From Chloroflexota bacterium (GTDB lineage Bacteria; Chloroflexota; Limnocylindria; P2-11E), in contig VBFY01000059.1 of NCBI GenBank assembly GCA_005889405.1, forward strand, positions 47,373 to 111,372: DNA of 64,000 bases. The letters are read 5' to 3'. The number at the start of each line of letters is the position of its first letter. Position 1 is the first letter of the stretch. The notes under the pieces are model-generated. The model searched no databases and was not told where the DNA came from. It was given only the letters and a program-made list of their open reading frames with translations. Shown here one piece after another: positions 17,942-27,268 of this stretch. The translations under genes were made by a program, and so were the position numbers.

Positions 17942-18415
17942 CTATGCCCGGTCCTCGGTCATCCAGCGCTCGAGGTCGCGCGTGTAGTCGACGACGCCGT
18001 CCGGGAACCAGAGCGCGATCTCGCTCTTCGCGGTATCGGGCGCGTCGCTGGCGTGGACGAGGTTACGCAGCCCGACGAGCGCGTAATCGCCGCGGATGGT
18101 CCCGGGCGCGGCTTCGTGCGGGCGCGTCGCGCCGACCATCGCGCGCACGACCGCGATCGCATTCGGACCCTCGAGCACCATCGCGACCACCGGCGACGAG
18201 CTGATGACCTTCACCAGGTCGTCGTAGAAGAACTTCCCCTTGTGCACCGCGTAGTGCTTCTCGGCCATCGCGCGATCGACCCGGAATAACCGCAGCGCCG
18301 AGATTCGCAGACCCCGACGCTCGAAGCGCGCAAGGATCTCGCCAGAGATCGCACGCTGGACGGCATCAGGCTTCAGCACGACCAGGGTGCGCTCAAAGCT
18401 CTGCTCGGAACTCAC
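17942..18415 (-). CDS. ndk: Nucleoside diphosphate kinase
   Basis: TLVVLKPDAVQRAISGEI and LRNLVHASDAPDTAKSEIALWF (active-site His). Confidence 0.93.
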   Translation of the reverse strand: MSSEQSFERTLVVLKPDAVQRAISGEILARFERRGLRISALRLFRVDRAMAEKHYAVHKGKFFYDDLVKVISSSPVVAMVLEGPNAIAVVRAMVGATRPHEAAPGTIRGDYALVGLRNLVHASDAPDTAKSEIALWFPDGVVDYTRDLERWMTEDRA

Positions 18416-19719
18416 GACGCGATCTCCATCACGACCTCAGCACCCGCCGGCGCGCGGATCGTCGCGACCGCGGCACGCGGGCCGACCGCCGCGACGTACG
18501 CGAGCTCTGGTCGGAGGTAGTGCTGCGCCGCGCGCTGGATGTCCTCGGCGCTGACGCTATCGATGATGTCGCAGACCTCCTCGACCGTGCGAACTCGATC
18601 GAGGAACAGCTCCTGCCCCGCCAGCCAGTTCGAGACCCCGCGCGTGTCCTCGAGCCGCAGCTCCAGACGCCCCTTGTTGAAGTCACGCACACGCTCGAGC
18701 TCGTCGGGAGGCACGATCTGATCGCGGAGACGCGCGACCTGCGCGAGCGACGCTTCGACGACCTCGCTGATGCGATCGGGCGCGATCCCCGCGTAGATGA
18801 CCTCGTGGCCCGCGTCGACGTAATTCGAGGAGAACGAATGCACGTCGTACGCGAGCGCGCGCCTTTCGCGAAGCTCGAGGAAGAGCCGGCTCGACATCCC
18901 TTCGCCGAGGATCGCGTTGAGCATGTCGAGCGTGTACTTGTCGGGGTGGACCTGCGGCACACCACGCCAGCCGATGCACACATGAGCCTGCTCGGTACGC
19001 TTGCCGAGGAGCTTCACCCGCGTCTTCGACGGCTTCGGCGCCACCACCAGACGCGGCGGCTTGCGCTCGGTCACGGCGGCAAACAGCTCGGCGATCGCAT
19101 CCGACACTTCGTTCGCGTCCACCTTGCCGGCGACGGCGACGACGATCTTCTGCGGCGCGTAGCCACGGTCCATGAAGTCGCGCAGCTGGCTCGCCGCCAT
19201 GCCGAGCACGACGGGCTCGCGACCGGCGACCTCCCAGCCCAGCGGGTGGTTCGGATAGAGAAGCTCGTCGACCAGGGTGTGCACGCGGTCCTGCGGCTGA
19301 TCCCGATACATCCGCAGCTCTTCGACGATCACCTTCTTCTCGGACTCGACGTCGGAGTCGCGCAGCATCGGCGCCAGGATCATGTCCGCGATAACGTCGA
19401 GCGCGACGCGCCAGTGGCGCGCCGGCACGCGCGACCAAAAGACCGTGACCTCTTTGTCAGTCGCAGCGTTCACGACACCGCCGCGACTCTCGATCTCCAT
19501 GCTGATGTCGGCAGCGGTCGGACGCTTCGCCGTTCCTTTGAACACCATGTGCTCGAGGAAGTGGCTCGTCCCGGCGTCACGACGGCTCTCCATGCGCGAG
19601 CCTGCGCCCACGAAGATCGCGAGCGAGGCCGAGCGCGTCTCCGGCATTTCCGAGACGAGGATGCGGACGCCGTTCGGAAGGGTGCGCTTCAGGTACTCCA
19701 CCGCGTCGAACGCTAGCAT
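18412..19719 (-). CDS. M16 (insulinase-like) zinc peptidase
   Basis: SHFLEHMVFKGTAKRPT (HxxEH); ATGA overlap with ndk. Confidence 0.93.
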   Translation of the reverse strand: MLAFDAVEYLKRTLPNGVRILVSEMPETRSASLAIFVGAGSRMESRRDAGTSHFLEHMVFKGTAKRPTAADISMEIESRGGVVNAATDKEVTVFWSRVPARHWRVALDVIADMILAPMLRDSDVESEKKVIVEELRMYRDQPQDRVHTLVDELLYPNHPLGWEVAGREPVVLGMAASQLRDFMDRGYAPQKIVVAVAGKVDANEVSDAIAELFAAVTERKPPRLVVAPKPSKTRVKLLGKRTEQAHVCIGWRGVPQVHPDKYTLDMLNAILGEGMSSRLFLELRERRALAYDVHSFSSNYVDAGHEVIYAGIAPDRISEVVEASLAQVARLRDQIVPPDELERVRDFNKGRLELRLEDTRGVSNWLAGQELFLDRVRTVEEVCDIIDSVSAEDIQRAAQHYLRPELAYVAAVGPRAAVATIRAPAGAEVVMEIAS

Positions 19720-19763
19720 TGCGTGGGGTCCGCCGTGACGCGAGCGTGAGGAGGGAGTCAGCT

Positions 19764-19985
19764 CTGGCCGCTAGTTCCGACGCCCTCATTCATTTTCTTT
19801 GCGTGCTGCCTGACCATCTGCGCGACCCGCAGCTGGAGAGCGACCACATCACGGTCGTTGATGGTCGCTGGGCGTTCTGCGCTGCGAACGTGCGCCACGA
19901 GAAGCACGAATGGGTTTCGACGGGTGGGATCACGCGCGCCGATGTCGCGCGCCAGCTCGCGCAGCGCCGGGGTCAGAAAACTTAG
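19764..19985 (+). CDS. Small hypothetical protein (start uncertain)
   Basis: ORF 19719..19985; DALIHFLCVLPDHLRDPQLESDHITVVDGRWAFCAANVRHEKHEW; not antisense to a recognised gene over most of its length. Confidence 0.4.
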   Translation: MAASSDALIHFLCVLPDHLRDPQLESDHITVVDGRWAFCAANVRHEKHEWVSTGGITRADVARQLAQRRGQKT

Positions 19986-20779
19986 CGGCAGAACACGATG
20001 GTGATGTAGACCGCGTCGGGCCCCTGCACGGCGCCGATGCCGGCGCGACGGAAGTTCAGATCCATGATGTTGGTCCGGTGGTTGATCGGCTCCCAGGGCT
20101 CGGCCATGAACTCACGATGCAGGGCGTCGACGCCACCGCTCCACACCTTACCGGTGTTCTCGCCGTACCAGCCCGTGCCGCATGCGGGAACGTCGCGCGA
20201 CGCCGCCGTTCCGTCGTGTCCGTCGTGATACACGTAGCGGACCTCCGTTTCGGCCACGCTGTGCTGACGCGCGGCGTCAGACACGCCGGCGTCGAGCGCC
20301 AGAGGAACGAGCCCGCCCTGCAGCCGTGACTCGTTCATCAGGGCGAGCATGCGGAACTCGGCTTGCCGCGTGTCGAGCGAGGTCGCGATCGCCGTGGGCG
20401 CGGGCGTCGGACGCGGCGCAGCCGTCGGGTCGGGTCGGGGCTGAGGCGTGGGCTCTGCGATCTGTGGCGGCGCGGGCGCGGGCTCTTCGGTGGGCTGAGG
20501 CGCGACGCCGGCGACCGGCCCTGTTTCGGGCTCGGCGCTTGCTGCCGGTGCGGTCTCGGCAACGATATCGAGCGTGACATTCAGGGTCAGGAGGCGGTCG
20601 CCGCGCGCGGCCGGCGCCACACGCGCGACGATCTCAGTCGGAGGCGGAAGGCCGGCGTCGTCGCGTGGCGCTGCGGCGAACACGTCGCCCACCACCGCGA
20701 CGGCGGCGACCTGCACCGCAAGCGCAACGAATATCGCGACGTAGCGCTCGAACGCGCGAAACGTGGCGGCCCGGATCAC
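19982..20779 (-). CDS. CAP-domain (SCP/YkwD-like) secreted protein
   Basis: MLALMNESRLQGGLVPLALDAGVSDAARQHS, GENTG and W..INHRTNIMDLNFRRAGIG; GTG start overlapping upstream stop. Confidence 0.85.
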   Translation of the reverse strand: MIRAATFRAFERYVAIFVALAVQVAAVAVVGDVFAAAPRDDAGLPPPTEIVARVAPAARGDRLLTLNVTLDIVAETAPAASAEPETGPVAGVAPQPTEEPAPAPPQIAEPTPQPRPDPTAAPRPTPAPTAIATSLDTRQAEFRMLALMNESRLQGGLVPLALDAGVSDAARQHSVAETEVRYVYHDGHDGTAASRDVPACGTGWYGENTGKVWSGGVDALHREFMAEPWEPINHRTNIMDLNFRRAGIGAVQGPDAVYITIVFCR

Positions 20780-21726
20780 TCGGTCATCGCGCTCAGCGCG
20801 CCGTAGCTGATGAGCAGATCGGCGCCCGCACGCCGGGCGGCGCGGAACGTCTCACGCTCCGCGTCCGCGAGACTGCGCGAGTCATCGGACGCGGTGAAGA
20901 AAGCGTGCTCGTCGGCCGTGAAGAACGAGATCAGCGGTCGATCGACGCTCTCCGATACGCGCGTGACGAGATCGAGGGTCACGAGGCCGGGCTTCAGCAC
21001 GACCGCGTCCGCGCCCGCGGCGACCTCGCGCGACGCACGAGTGCGAGCGCCGTCACGATCATCGACCGCGACGAGCGGCACGGCGCGCTCGGTCACAGGG
21101 ATCGATTCGACCGCCGTGCGATGTGCGCCGTACAGAACGCTGTCGAGCTTCACCATCGCCGCGATCGGCAGCTCGGGACGGCCGGCCGCGGATACCGCCG
21201 AACGCAGCGACCGCACACTGCCTTCGAGCATCCCCGATGGGATGAGCAGATCCGCACCGGCATCGGCATGCACCGCGGCGATCTCAGCGAGGCGATCGAG
21301 CGTTCCGGCAACGTTGGCTTGACCCTCAGCGAAGAGGACGCATTGCCCGTGCGGCGTGTACGCGCATACGCAGACGTCGGTCGCGATCGCGAGATCCGGT
21401 GCGGCGTCTTTCACGGCGTGGATCGCGCGGGCGACGACGTGATCGCGCTCGCTCGCCAGCAGCGCGAGCTCGTCCTTCCGGTCCGACGCGGCGAAGATCA
21501 GGAAACCGGCGAGACCCGCGGACGACGCCTCACGCGCGTCGCGCACGAGCTCGGTGATGGAGAGGCGCTCGAGGAACGGTGCGTCGGGCACGCGTTCGCG
21601 GTCCTCGACGCGCGCCGAAACGATGACCGGCTGGATCAGCCGCCCGACGATCTCGGGCGCGGCCAGCGCGCGGGACCATAGCGGGTGGTCACGGAGCCGT
21701 CCGCGGACCAGTGTCGTCGGGCTCAT
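20776..21726 (-). CDS. Divergent porphobilinogen synthase (HemB/ALAD)-like protein
   Basis: TDVCVCAYTPHGQC (zinc Cys triad), AGADLLIPSGMLEGSVRSLR, MVKLDSVLYGAHRTA and GADAVVLKPGLVTLDLV (both Schiff-base Lys). Confidence 0.75.
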   Translation of the reverse strand: MSPTTLVRGRLRDHPLWSRALAAPEIVGRLIQPVIVSARVEDRERVPDAPFLERLSITELVRDAREASSAGLAGFLIFAASDRKDELALLASERDHVVARAIHAVKDAAPDLAIATDVCVCAYTPHGQCVLFAEGQANVAGTLDRLAEIAAVHADAGADLLIPSGMLEGSVRSLRSAVSAAGRPELPIAAMVKLDSVLYGAHRTAVESIPVTERAVPLVAVDDRDGARTRASREVAAGADAVVLKPGLVTLDLVTRVSESVDRPLISFFTADEHAFFTASDDSRSLADAERETFRAARRAGADLLISYGALSAMTE

Positions 21727-21799
21727 CGCCGGATGGTACGTGTCTGGGACGCAGCCGGATTCGTCGCGGACCAGCCGGAGGGATACCCTTACGTCAGAT

Positions 21800-22900
21800 A
21801 TGAGAGGTCGGGGTGTTTCCGTCGGCGTCTTTGCCCTGACCATCGGCGTCGTGCTCGCTGGGGGACTGGTCTTACGGTCCGGGGAACCTGCGCAGAGCGC
21901 CGCCATCGTTGATACGACACCGACCGAAGGTATGGCAGCGAGCGTCACCGCCGCCGAGCCGGTCGCTGTCGCGAGCATTCCCACGGTCACCGTCGCCGAG
22001 ATCCTCCCGACGCCCCTCGCCGCACCCGCGAGCGTCGTGTTCCCCGACATGAAGCACGTGTGGCAGTCCCTCAACAATTGCGGACCGGCGGCGGTCGTGA
22101 TGGCGCTCTCGACGCTCGGCGTCGACGCGAATCAGGAGGCGGCGCGCCTGGCGCTGCGCGGGCCAGACGTGCGACGCGGGATGGGTCCGCAGGGCGTCGG
22201 TCCATGGGTCAAGGAGAACTTCGACCTTCGTTCGACGTGGCGCAACGGCGGCACGATCGACACGATCAAGTCGCTCGTTGCCAACGGGTTCGCACCGATG
22301 GTGACGCAGTGGATGCAGGACCCCTGGGTCTCGCGCATCGCGCACTGGCGCACCGTGCGCGGCTACGACGACGCCGCCGGCGTGGTCTATGTGAACGATT
22401 CGATGCTCGGCAATATGGTCCCGCTGTCTTACGAATGGTTCGGGCGCAACTGGCAGTCGTTCAGTTACCGCTACATGGTCATCTACCGGCCCGAGGACGA
22501 GAAACTCCTTAAGGCGATCATGGGTCCGCAGGTGAGCGATGCCGTCATGCGGCGCGACCTGTACCAGCGCGCGAAGACCGAAGCGCTGACGCAGAACACG
22601 AACTTCGCGTGGCTCGCCTACGGCGAGGCCGCGTACTCGTTCGGCATGTTCGAGGAGGCGGTCGCGGCGTTCGAGAAAGGTCTCTCGATGGGTTCGCCGA
22701 ACGGGGTCTTCGGTCTGCGCAACTCGTACCCGCAGGCGCTGCGCGCGCTCGGCAGGCAGCAGGATGCCGAGCGAGCGGCGCAGCAGCTGAACAGCATCAG
22801 CGTGGTGCCGTCGTCGACGGTGGTCGCGCCACCGGACCCCTACGCGCTCTATCTCGCGATGCTGCGCACCACTCCGATCGAGCAGATCCCGACCGAGTGA
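21800..22900 (+). CDS. C39-like papain-fold peptidase with C-terminal TPR-like region, secreted
   Basis: WQSLNNCGPAAVVMALSTLGVD; HWRTVRGYDDAAGVVYVNDSM; signal anchor. Confidence 0.8.
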   Translation: MRGRGVSVGVFALTIGVVLAGGLVLRSGEPAQSAAIVDTTPTEGMAASVTAAEPVAVASIPTVTVAEILPTPLAAPASVVFPDMKHVWQSLNNCGPAAVVMALSTLGVDANQEAARLALRGPDVRRGMGPQGVGPWVKENFDLRSTWRNGGTIDTIKSLVANGFAPMVTQWMQDPWVSRIAHWRTVRGYDDAAGVVYVNDSMLGNMVPLSYEWFGRNWQSFSYRYMVIYRPEDEKLLKAIMGPQVSDAVMRRDLYQRAKTEALTQNTNFAWLAYGEAAYSFGMFEEAVAAFEKGLSMGSPNGVFGLRNSYPQALRALGRQQDAERAAQQLNSISVVPSSTVVAPPDPYALYLAMLRTTPIEQIPTE

Positions 22901-23628
22901 CGCGCGTCCGCTTCATCGGAAGCGGGGACTCATTCGGAAACGGCGGGCGCTTCCAGACCTGCATCCTCGTCGACTCCGACGCCTACCGCTTTCTCGTCGA
23001 CTGCGGCGCAACGTCCCTCGTGGCTCTGAAGCGTGCGGACGTCGACCCCGGTTCGATCGATGCGGTGCTGCTGACGCACTTCCACGGAGACCACTGTGGC
23101 GGTGTTCCCTACCTCATCCTTGATGGGCAGTTCACCAAGCGCGAACGGCCGCTCGTCATCGCTGGCCCACCGGGCGTGCGCGAACGGATGAACGCCATCT
23201 TCGAGGCAGCGCTGCCGACGTCATCGCGAACCGGGCAGCGCTTTGGGCTGACGTACGTCGAACTTGGCGAAAAGGCGACGCGGATCGGTCCCATCGAGGC
23301 GGTCGCGCTGCCGGTGGCGCATCTAGCGGACACTCTCCCGCACGGACTGCGCGTGCGCGCCGGCGGCCGCATTGTCGCCTACACGGGCGACACCGACTGG
23401 TGCGACGCGCTGCCCCGTCTTGCAGACGGCGCTGATCTCTTCATCGCCGAGGCGTACTCCTTCGAGAAACGCATCCCGCTGCATCTGTCGCACGCGACCC
23501 TCCTCGCGCACCGGGACGAGCTGCGGGCGAAGCGGACCGTGCTCACGCACGCAGGTGCGGAAACGCTCGCTCGAGCGACGGAGCTCGCCTGGACGCTTGC
23601 CGTGGATGGCACCGATATCGAGATCTAG
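22897..23628 (+). CDS. MBL-fold metallohydrolase
   Basis: LLTHFHGDHCGG motif; YTGDTDW; GTG start overlapping previous stop. Confidence 0.9.
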   Translation: MTRVRFIGSGDSFGNGGRFQTCILVDSDAYRFLVDCGATSLVALKRADVDPGSIDAVLLTHFHGDHCGGVPYLILDGQFTKRERPLVIAGPPGVRERMNAIFEAALPTSSRTGQRFGLTYVELGEKATRIGPIEAVALPVAHLADTLPHGLRVRAGGRIVAYTGDTDWCDALPRLADGADLFIAEAYSFEKRIPLHLSHATLLAHRDELRAKRTVLTHAGAETLARATELAWTLAVDGTDIEI

Positions 23629-23665
23629 GCCGGAACTTCGGTCGCCGTCGCCCGTCTTAGTGGAT

Positions 23666-24970
23666 ATGCGGGCGTTCTCTCGTTGGATGACGCTGACGCT
23701 GCTGTTTGTCGCGTTCGTTACGAGCGCTTGCCGGTCGATGCCCGACGAAACTGTGGCGTCGCCTGTAACGAGTCCGCCGAGCACGTCACCTGCGGCCACG
23801 GAACCCAGCTCGACGCACGCGGTAACCACCGAGCCATCACCGCCGGTCACGACGACGCTGCCGTCGCCTCTCACCGCTGCGCCCGCACCGATCACCCGCG
23901 TCGCGACGGCAGCCCTTGGAGACCTCCGCGGCGGGCGGGTCTACGCGCTCAAGCAATTCGCCACACCCAGTGGCACCGGAGTGATCCGCGAGCTCTGGTC
24001 CTCGACATTGGAGGGAGCATCGATCACCACGCTCGCCGCGCGGATCGAATTCCCATCGGAAGTCAGTGTCGTCGTCGGGAAACCCGGCATCGCACTGCGC
24101 CACATCTTTTCTCCGGATGGGCGCCGTGTCGTCGTGACCGATGGCGACTACCGGCTGACGATCATCGACCTGGTCAGCGGTCGCGCGAGCTCGCTTGGCA
24201 TCGAGGGCTACGCGCCAACGTGGACACGCGATGGCCGATGGATCGTCTACGCCGTCTTCGACCCGAGCGCGGATTCTGTGAACCCGTATCGGTTGTGGGC
24301 GATCCCAGCCGACCTCACCGATCGTCCGAGGCAGATCCCGGGTGATAGCGTCGCCGCGCTCGCGGATAGGTCGCGCATCGTGGTGTACGACTCGCGCGCT
24401 GGCGGCCAGACGATCGTCGACGTCACCGACGGCAAGCAGCTCGGGAGACTTCCTGACCTGGTAGACGGCATCACGTGGCGCTCGGCGCCGCCCGAGTACG
24501 CGTTCGTGCGTAACCAGCAGCTGACGCCTGGCGGTGGACGGCCAGACGACACGACGACCATCATCGTGGCCTCTGATGACCTGGGTAGTCCGCGCATCGT
24601 CGTGCAGCGGACGGGGAGCCAGTACGAGGTGCGCTTCCGAGACCTGCGCTGGAACCCGCTGCGAGACGAGCTCCTCTACTCCGTCGAGGGCGTCGACCGG
24701 GCGTACGGAATCGTGCAGATCTCCAGCGGCGCGGAGCGTTCGCTTCCGGCGACGGCGCAATACCTGACATGGGCACAGGACGGCGAGCACCTCGTCGGCC
24801 TGGCTCGCGGCGACGGGGGACCGCGTCCCTCGGGTCTGCCTGTCTCGATCGACTTCAAGCGGGCGACGGTCGTCGTTCTCGCTCGTGACGGCACCATCAC
24901 GCGTAGCACGGCGATCTCCGCGCTCGAGCCGTTCGAAGTCCTGTCCCAGGTCGCAACGGTGGGTTATTAG
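23666..24970 (+). CDS. TolB-like beta-propeller lipoprotein
   Basis: Lipobox-like FVTSAC; HIFSPDGRRVVVTDGDYRLTIIDLVSG; APTWTRDGRWIVYAVF. Confidence 0.75.
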   Translation: MRAFSRWMTLTLLFVAFVTSACRSMPDETVASPVTSPPSTSPAATEPSSTHAVTTEPSPPVTTTLPSPLTAAPAPITRVATAALGDLRGGRVYALKQFATPSGTGVIRELWSSTLEGASITTLAARIEFPSEVSVVVGKPGIALRHIFSPDGRRVVVTDGDYRLTIIDLVSGRASSLGIEGYAPTWTRDGRWIVYAVFDPSADSVNPYRLWAIPADLTDRPRQIPGDSVAALADRSRIVVYDSRAGGQTIVDVTDGKQLGRLPDLVDGITWRSAPPEYAFVRNQQLTPGGGRPDDTTTIIVASDDLGSPRIVVQRTGSQYEVRFRDLRWNPLRDELLYSVEGVDRAYGIVQISSGAERSLPATAQYLTWAQDGEHLVGLARGDGGPRPSGLPVSIDFKRATVVVLARDGTITRSTAISALEPFEVLSQVATVGY

Positions 24971-24997
24971 CGCAACAGCACTTCTAGACTTCGGCGC

Positions 24998-26776
24998 GTG
25001 AAACTCAGGACGCTGTTAGGACCTACTGACCGGCCTGCTCCGCGAACGAATCTTCGCGCGCTCGCGATCACGGCGGCATTTTCGTTCGTGGCGGTGAGCC
25101 TCATCGGCTATGTGAATAGTGGATGTGTCTCGCTCGTCGTATGGTCGTCCAACGAGAAGGCCGACCTGTTGGTCGAGATCGCGGATAGGTACAACGCCGG
25201 CGGTCCGATGGTCGACCGACGCTGCGTGCGTGTCGAAGTCGTAAAGAAGGCATCCGGGGACGCCGAGCTGGCGTTGACGCGGCCCGAGAACGAGATCCCA
25301 CAGAGACCGGACGTGTGGTGGCCCGCGGCCAAGACCTGGGTCCTGCTGCTCCAGCACCATCGCGCGAAGCTGCCCTCGATCGTTCCCGCGGTCTACGCCA
25401 GTCTGATCCAGTCGCCCCTCGTGATCGCGATGCCGCAACAGGCGGCTCAAGCACTGAAGGACAAGGGCGAGGTCGCCGGGTGGGGATCGATCCTGAAATT
25501 AGCTCAGGACCCCGAGGGCTGGGCGCGCTATGGCAAGCCGTGGGGCCGTTTCCGTCTGGGCAAGACGAATCCGACCATCTCGACCTCGGGGCTTCACGCT
25601 CTGATCGGTACGTACAACGCCGCGACGCACAAGACCGATCCGCTAACGGTGGAGGACATCCGCCGCAATGACGCTCAGAGCTTCGTCAAAGGCGTCGAGT
25701 CGAGCGTCGTCCACTACGGACATACGGTCGAGACGTTCCTGACGAACCTATGGAACGCCGACGATGCCGGGGATGCGCTCAGTTATGTCTCCGCGGTCGC
25801 GGTCGAGGAGAAGCAGGCCTTCGACTACAACCGCGGCAATCCGGCGTCGGACCTGTGTCCTTCCTCTCAGTGCCCGAGACTCGCGCCGAAGGAGAAGCTC
25901 GTCGCCCTCTATCCGGCCGAAGGCACCTTGATGGCGGACCACCCGTACGTCGTTCTCGACTGGAGTCATACGGACGCCGAACACCGGCAGGCCGCCCTCG
26001 ATTTCCGTGGTCATCTCGAGACGAGAGCGGTGCAGGACGGCTTCCTTCTGGAGGGCTTCCGCGGTCCCGACGGTCAGCCAGGCGTTGGCGTGTTGCCGGA
26101 GTCCAATTTCCGCCGCCAGCTCGGCTTGATCCTCCCGCCCCCGGATCCGGCCGTGCTCGCCGAGATCCAAGGATCCTGGTCGGCGTTACGCAAGCGCGCC
26201 AACCTACTGATCGCGATCGATGTCGGCCAGTCGATGCGCGACATCGTGCCGGATCAGAACCTCTCGAAGCTCGAGCTCGCCAAGCACGCGGCGAAGGAGG
26301 CCCTCACGCTTCTCGAAGACGACGATGAGGTCGGGCTATGGACGTTCTCGACAAGGGCGGAAGGAGACCGTGCATACAGAGAAATTCTGCCGATCGCGAG
26401 GCTCGGAGCCGACCGGAGGTTGCTCGAGCTCCGGATCGACGCACTAGAGACGGAGACCGGCAAGCGGCAGCTATTCAGCGCGGTCCTGTCCGGCGTCGAG
26501 TACGTTCGCTCGCGGCTCGAACCGGACCGCATCAACGCCATGGTCGTGCTCAGCAACGGACTCGATGAAGGTTCGCAGGTCGACTTCTACGACCTCGTCT
26601 CCAGGTTGAGAAAGCAGCCGAACGATGCGCGGGTCCGCGTCTTCACCATCGCCTACAGCGCGTTCTCAGGCGCCCTGCGCCAGATCGCGGAGGCCTCACC
26701 CGGCGCCTTCTATGACGCCTACCCGGAGGCATCCACGATCAAGAAGGTGCTGCGCGACGTGATCTCGAACTTCTGA
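24998..26776 (+). CDS. Substrate-binding protein-like plus von Willebrand A domain protein
   Basis: Periplasmic-binding-like N-terminus (VVWSSNEKADLLVEIADRYNA, RPDVWWPAAKTWV); C-terminal VWA (LLIAIDVGQSMRD ... AMVVLSNGLDEGSQVDFYDL). Confidence 0.85.
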   Translation: MKLRTLLGPTDRPAPRTNLRALAITAAFSFVAVSLIGYVNSGCVSLVVWSSNEKADLLVEIADRYNAGGPMVDRRCVRVEVVKKASGDAELALTRPENEIPQRPDVWWPAAKTWVLLLQHHRAKLPSIVPAVYASLIQSPLVIAMPQQAAQALKDKGEVAGWGSILKLAQDPEGWARYGKPWGRFRLGKTNPTISTSGLHALIGTYNAATHKTDPLTVEDIRRNDAQSFVKGVESSVVHYGHTVETFLTNLWNADDAGDALSYVSAVAVEEKQAFDYNRGNPASDLCPSSQCPRLAPKEKLVALYPAEGTLMADHPYVVLDWSHTDAEHRQAALDFRGHLETRAVQDGFLLEGFRGPDGQPGVGVLPESNFRRQLGLILPPPDPAVLAEIQGSWSALRKRANLLIAIDVGQSMRDIVPDQNLSKLELAKHAAKEALTLLEDDDEVGLWTFSTRAEGDRAYREILPIARLGADRRLLELRIDALETETGKRQLFSAVLSGVEYVRSRLEPDRINAMVVLSNGLDEGSQVDFYDLVSRLRKQPNDARVRVFTIAYSAFSGALRQIAEASPGAFYDAYPEASTIKKVLRDVISNF

Positions 26777-27258
26777 TGCGCGCGATCGAGGAGCTGCGAG
26801 ATCCGCTGGCGCTCGCCCTGGCCGGGGCCAGCGCGTTCTCCGCCTATCTGTTTGGCGGTCGCGACTGGCAGATCGCGGCGGTCCCCATCGCCGTCCTCGC
26901 AGTTCGCGTCATCGCCGGCCTGGCGCTGCCGCTCTCGCCCGTCTTGCCGACGCCACGCCTGACGTCGGACGAATACGTTGTCGCGCGTCTAATAGCGAGA
27001 GGCTTCGCGAATGAGCAGATCGCCGAACAGCTCAGGACCACGCCGCGGGCGATCGGCCGGCTCGAGGCGCGCATCGTCGCGAAGATCGGCGGAACGCGTG
27101 ATGACATCATTCGATACGTCGGCGCGCCGTCGGCACCTGAGGCGCTGCCACGCCACTGGTACGAACGCACGATCGTGCGCGGAACTCTCGCGGGCGCGGG
27201 CCTGATCAGTCTGGTCTGGACGCTCTACAACATCGGCACACGGATCTTCGGCCGCTGA
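26776..27258 (+). CDS. LuxR-type HTH protein flanked by TM helices
   Basis: LTSDEYVVARLIARGFANEQIAEQLRTTPRAIGRLEARIVAKIG between hydrophobic N- and C-terminal segments; 1-nt overlap with upstream gene. Confidence 0.8.
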   Translation: MRAIEELRDPLALALAGASAFSAYLFGGRDWQIAAVPIAVLAVRVIAGLALPLSPVLPTPRLTSDEYVVARLIARGFANEQIAEQLRTTPRAIGRLEARIVAKIGGTRDDIIRYVGAPSAPEALPRHWYERTIVRGTLAGAGLISLVWTLYNIGTRIFGR

Positions 27259-27268
27259 GAACGGAGCT

